Part shown: positions 60,564-64,000 of the stretch, piece after piece
How the letters are laid out: each line of letters begins with the position of its first letter
Position numbering within the stretch: the stretch's first letter is position 1
The notes under the pieces: generated by a model
What the model saw: the letters and a program-made list of their open reading frames with translations, nothing else
Told to the model about the DNA's origin: nothing
Databases searched by the model: none
Position numbers and translations under genes: made by a program
NCBI RefSeq assembly: GCF_000327385.1
Contig: NW_008709715.1
Coordinates: 4,052,345 to 4,116,344 of the forward strand
Reading direction: 5' to 3'
Length of the DNA: 64,000 bases
Origin: Lottia gigantea
Taxonomy: Eukaryota; Mollusca; Gastropoda; Lottiidae

Positions 60564-61431
60564 TGTCACTAATTTCTAGTTTAAATGATAATGATAATTT
60601 TAGTTTGGATTCTATAATACCAATAACCATTGAAATTTATTTGGCTTTAAATCAAATGAACTGTTCTTGTTTCTGATTTGAATTATACCAAAATGTGCAC
60701 AAACTTCTTTGCTCAACTATAGTTCAAGTCATCAATGAGTTGAGTTGTTTGGGGGACTCTCTGTAAGGTGCTGTATGTTCAATGCCAGACAACATTCCTG
60801 ATTCAACCACTTTGTGTTATTGATAAGTGGATCAGTGTCAACGAATTGGCTTGATAAGCTATAGAGTGTTGCTTTGTCTAAAATTATTCTAGAACTCATG
60901 TAGTATATATAAAGCCTTCTATTGTTGATTTTGTCTCAAATTATGTTAACTACTTATAGATATAGCTTATTGTCCCATTGTTAAACATTTGTTTGTTAAA
61001 AAAGATTACACATTGATCCGAGTTTATGTTTAGTCTGTTTTATAAGCCAAAATATTGTTGTTACCCATGTATGCACCTTTCGATCTATGATCATGCTGTG
61101 CAAGAGAGGAAGAAAGAAATAATTTTAGTAATCAAGGATAAAGTTTGAAGATTTTGTCTACCAGCATGTCCCTTGTCACACCTATCAATGATCATTCCCA
61201 GATTATCAATACCAGATTATCAATACCACAGCTCGATCAACTAGATGAGGAAATAAGGAACGATGGAACCTTTGACCACCAATTGTTTATCCAATACCAA
61301 CACACTGTGATAGTTTATATCAAGGGGTTTCTCTATCCAGAAAGTCTCCTTGGTAACATATGCTGATCTTAAAAGTTTCTGCCCGTAGTTCGATATAAAC
61401 ACCATCATTGAAGGAAAGTTTTTAGTAGTGT

Positions 61432-61437
61432 TTTATT
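61432..61437 (-). terminator. poly(A) signal of the DUF4434-like gene
   Basis: AATAAA on the minus strand 4 bp after the stop codon, giving a very short 3' UTR if used. Confidence 0.5.
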
Positions 61438-61441
61438 ATCG

Positions 61442-63942
61442 TTAGGAATAGTCATATACAAACACACATTTATTATAGGAACCTGTAGCCAACACTTCAA
61501 CATAGCCTTTCATAGCTAGATTAGTATAAACATCAGGAACATCAAACAATTGTACATACTGTAATGATGGTACTCTATCATGTTGAACACCATAATCTGT
61601 TTCATAATAATATCCATATAACTCAGTCTCCTGCCTTTTACCATTTCTTGTAGGATAGTTCACCTACAACAACAATTCTTATAAATGGGTTTGTTTTGAT
61701 TGGAAATGATGATAATGATATAATTTGACTTTGCATGCCTATGCAATTGGACTGTTAAGAAGAAAAAGGTCTTTATTTTCTTTAGAAAAACATTTCTGTA
61801 CACCACCATTGTCATCTTTTACATTTCACAAACTTAATGGAGTCACAATCTCTGGACCAAATACTATTGGTTCAAATAAGGAAATTTCTATTCAAGATTC
61901 AATTGCCTTAACATTTAATTTTGTCTCTCGAATTGACCAAATTCAGATGTTCCACCATTTGAATGACAATTTTACCTGAAACTTTTGCATCAATCCAGCA
62001 AGATTATAGCCGATAACTACCACTGACATATTTGAAGCTGAATGGAAAGAACAATTTGATATAATAGGTCGCCCATAGTCTCTTCTGATAGTAGAAGCTA
62101 AACTTTCATTGTATTTCTTGGACACACAAACATAGTCCGAGTCCCAAGCAAAGGAAATGATCTTCTGAGTAAAAGCTCCAGCAACAGTTAATGATCTATC
62201 GATTCTTTCTTTGGAAGTTCTGTCCAATAGTTCTGCCATTCCGGAGCCTGGTACATCTACTGGTAGACAGGGATCATCTCTTATGTACTCAAAAGCTTCA
62301 ACGTTCAACCAGAATTGAAATTTGAAGCCAGATTTATGAACCATTCTGTCTCTTACTTCAGAGAAAGCTCTGAATACCTGGAAATAAATGACATGCCACA
62401 TCCTTGTTACGCCTGGCTAAAATGTATATAGCATGCGCATCATGATTTGACTAAGTAAAGGCGACAGGAGCCTAATTTGTTATCATTGTAAATTATGTTT
62501 GTTTCTTGTATCAGTTAATGTCATCTGTTAACTGAATTTATGGTATAAGATTTTGATTTGAACAGAATATTCTACTGTTGTCTATTTTGCTTTGATGTAC
62601 ACCAACTATCAAAATGCATTTATGTGAGATCGTATATATCGGGTGACTCAGAAAAAACGTGTCAGGATTATTCATAATGAATAAACTTTTAGCCACATAA
62701 TTATAGATCTATATATTGCATATTTATATTTTCACAAAAATTAACTTCATAGTTCGAAACACATTGAAATGTCCACATTTCAATTATTCTTTGTCAAAAA
62801 TTTCAATGCTAAAAGTATTTTTGCAATTTCACTTTAATCCAATTTCATCTATAATTGAACAAATGTTCAGTACAAACTGCTCATTGATGCTCTTTCCACG
62901 CCAGAATTATCTTCTGATTTCGGCAAGATGTATTTTAGTCTCTTGTCTAATTGTGTCCTTCGGTTCCCTTTTCATGAAGAAATTTGATTATCTAATGTAA
63001 ACTTTCTCAACTTGAAAGTTTCTCACACTGAAATTTTTGAATTGCAATCGGGAGATGAATAAGGATTGGTCATTCATTTTTTTTTAATTTTTGCTAATCC
63101 GCAAATTGGTCTTGGAAAAAGAGTATATGAGCAGTTTGTGCTGAAAATTGTGCTGTCTTGTATTTCTATAAATAAGAGGTCAAAATATTATGATCTTAAC
63201 TTTGATACTTCTAAATACTAAAATGAAAAGTATTATTGTTTTTTTCTGATTCACCCGATATAAGACAAAAATTACCTCTTGATTGCTTGCTGTAAATGCC
63301 TCGCTGTACGTCACATCCGGCTTTATTTTTGGATCAATGTAGTGAATGATATCGTCTAAAACTGGATCGACTTCTTGAACAGTTTTGTTTATTTCCGTTT
63401 CCCAATAGTAACACCCTTTACCAGCACCGCGCCCTTCTTGTACAGCTATAACATCAGCATGACATTGAGCCAAGATTTCAAATCCCTGGACATGTTGTTC
63501 TACACTGAGGTTTACTTGGGATCGATTTAGATCCACATATGGAGAAATCGTAAAAAGTTTGCTAAATGAATGAACGGTATTTCCGATTAGTTTGTACAGC
63601 TCAACATAAAACGAGTCTACGGATACGTCACCCAAGCAACATTCGTCTGTAGAATAATACCCTTTAACTGTATCGTAAATAGAAACTCCAGAATTCTTCA
63701 TGAACAGCTCATTGTATCTTTGTTTATGTTCTGTGAGCACTCTGAAAATCCACCAGTGATAAGCTTCAGTAAGCTCTGTAACAAATCCTGTACCGGATTG
63801 GGTAGGAAATGACGGAAGACCAAAGAATACGCTCATGTTCATCTGTGAAGCTGTTTCAACCAATAGTTCATGTGGGTCTGTACCAGCAAATGAGGTAAAA
63901 AGGACAGCTACCGACGAATTTGCTGGCAGCTCACATGGGTTT
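61442..63942 (-). CDS. DUF4434-like (glycosidase-type TIM barrel) protein, 3' part
   Basis: Three minus-strand exons: 63942-63276, 62377-61976, 61663-61442 (GT-AG, in phase), encoding the last 429 residues. The first visible exon follows an acceptor (TATTTTAG), so the N-terminus and any signal peptide lie beyond the window. The blocks MSVFFGLPSFP, EAYHWWIFRVLTEHKQRY, VKGYYSTDECCL, LFTISPYVDLNRS and CHADVIAVQEGRGAGKG follow the beta-strand pattern of DUF4434, a predicted glycosidase-like barrel; this is from memory. A second module follows: RDRMVHKSGFKFQFWLNVEA and KIISFAWDSDYVCV. The tail has GYYYETDYGVQHDRVPSLQY. Paired cysteines and many N-x-S/T sites (NKT, NLS, NES, NCS, NMS) suggest a secreted protein. 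Substrate unknown. Confidence 0.7.
62639..63258. mobile_element. 620-bp transposon remnant with TIRs, Tc1/mariner-type target
   Basis: TCGGGTGACTCAGAAAAAAC at 62639 and, inverted, TCGGGTGAATCAGAAAAAAAC at 63238-63258, both flanked by TA (TATATA / TATA). It lies in the intron between the two larger exons of the DUF4434-like gene, ending 17 bp from the splice donor. On the minus strand it keeps peptide-like pieces (KDTIRQETKIHLAEIRR, SINEQFVLNICSIIDEIGL) that may be transposase remains, broken by stops. Confidence 0.65.
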
Positions 63943-64000
63943 CTAAAATAGAAAACTATTAAGTTTAAATCGCCTGTATAGGCAGATGAACTGCAAAAAA

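Larger units (their letters stand above)
57700..61430. other. intergenic between ITSN and the DUF4434-like gene
   Basis: No exon recognised; the small open frames look random. It holds a Pearl-like end fragment (58222-58285: TTTTTATACATGG..GTCTGTCTG), a CAGTGGCG repeat end near 58953, an AT-rich minisatellite and one strong inverted repeat. The two genes converge here. Confidence 0.55.

Overview
This is AT-rich animal nuclear DNA with GT-AG introns. The gene content (classical intersectin, mARC, CRYZL1, cadherin) and a Pearl-like repeat with tandem cores of about 156-165 bp suggest a lophotrochozoan, probably a mollusc. The taxon is an inference from memory of repeat families, not a database result. 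No LTR retroelement, virus-like element, rRNA, tRNA or CRISPR array was found.

Layout. 1-990 is a 58-bp satellite with a higher-order duplication. 990-5107 is mostly non-genic: a possible degraded tectonin-like piece, one TATA-plus-first-exon candidate, Pearl-like repeats and a foldback MITE. 5109-15393 (+) is a complete 15-coding-exon cadherin-repeat gene whose 696-aa product has a signal peptide and ends in a hydrophobic tail, suggesting a GPI anchor. Its introns hold a 39/54-bp minisatellite and several mobile elements. 15840-16250 holds transposon debris. 16623-18281 (-) is an intronless 552-codon gene that I do not recognise. 18921-23025 (-) is a 7-exon mARC/MOSC gene. 23026-25590 is intergenic. 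25639-30054 (-) is a 10-exon CRYZL1 gene. 31015-57168 (+) is a complete intersectin gene of about 42 coding exons, divergently arranged with CRYZL1. 57169-61441 is its 3' UTR and intergenic DNA. 61442-63942 (-) is the 3' part of a DUF4434-like gene whose 5' end lies beyond the window.

How the genes fit together. CRYZL1 and ITSN1 are also divergent neighbours on human chromosome 21, so this pair looks like deeply conserved microsynteny sharing a promoter region. Intersectin is the endocytic scaffold and Cdc42 exchange factor. Here it carries a 1437-bp exon, absent from the human protein, between SH3-C and SH3-D. It also carries two homologous, phase-matched candidate exons for the start of its C2 domain, which predict mutually exclusive splicing. 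A candidate terminal exon would give the SH3-only short form. The other genes show no obvious functional link to one another.
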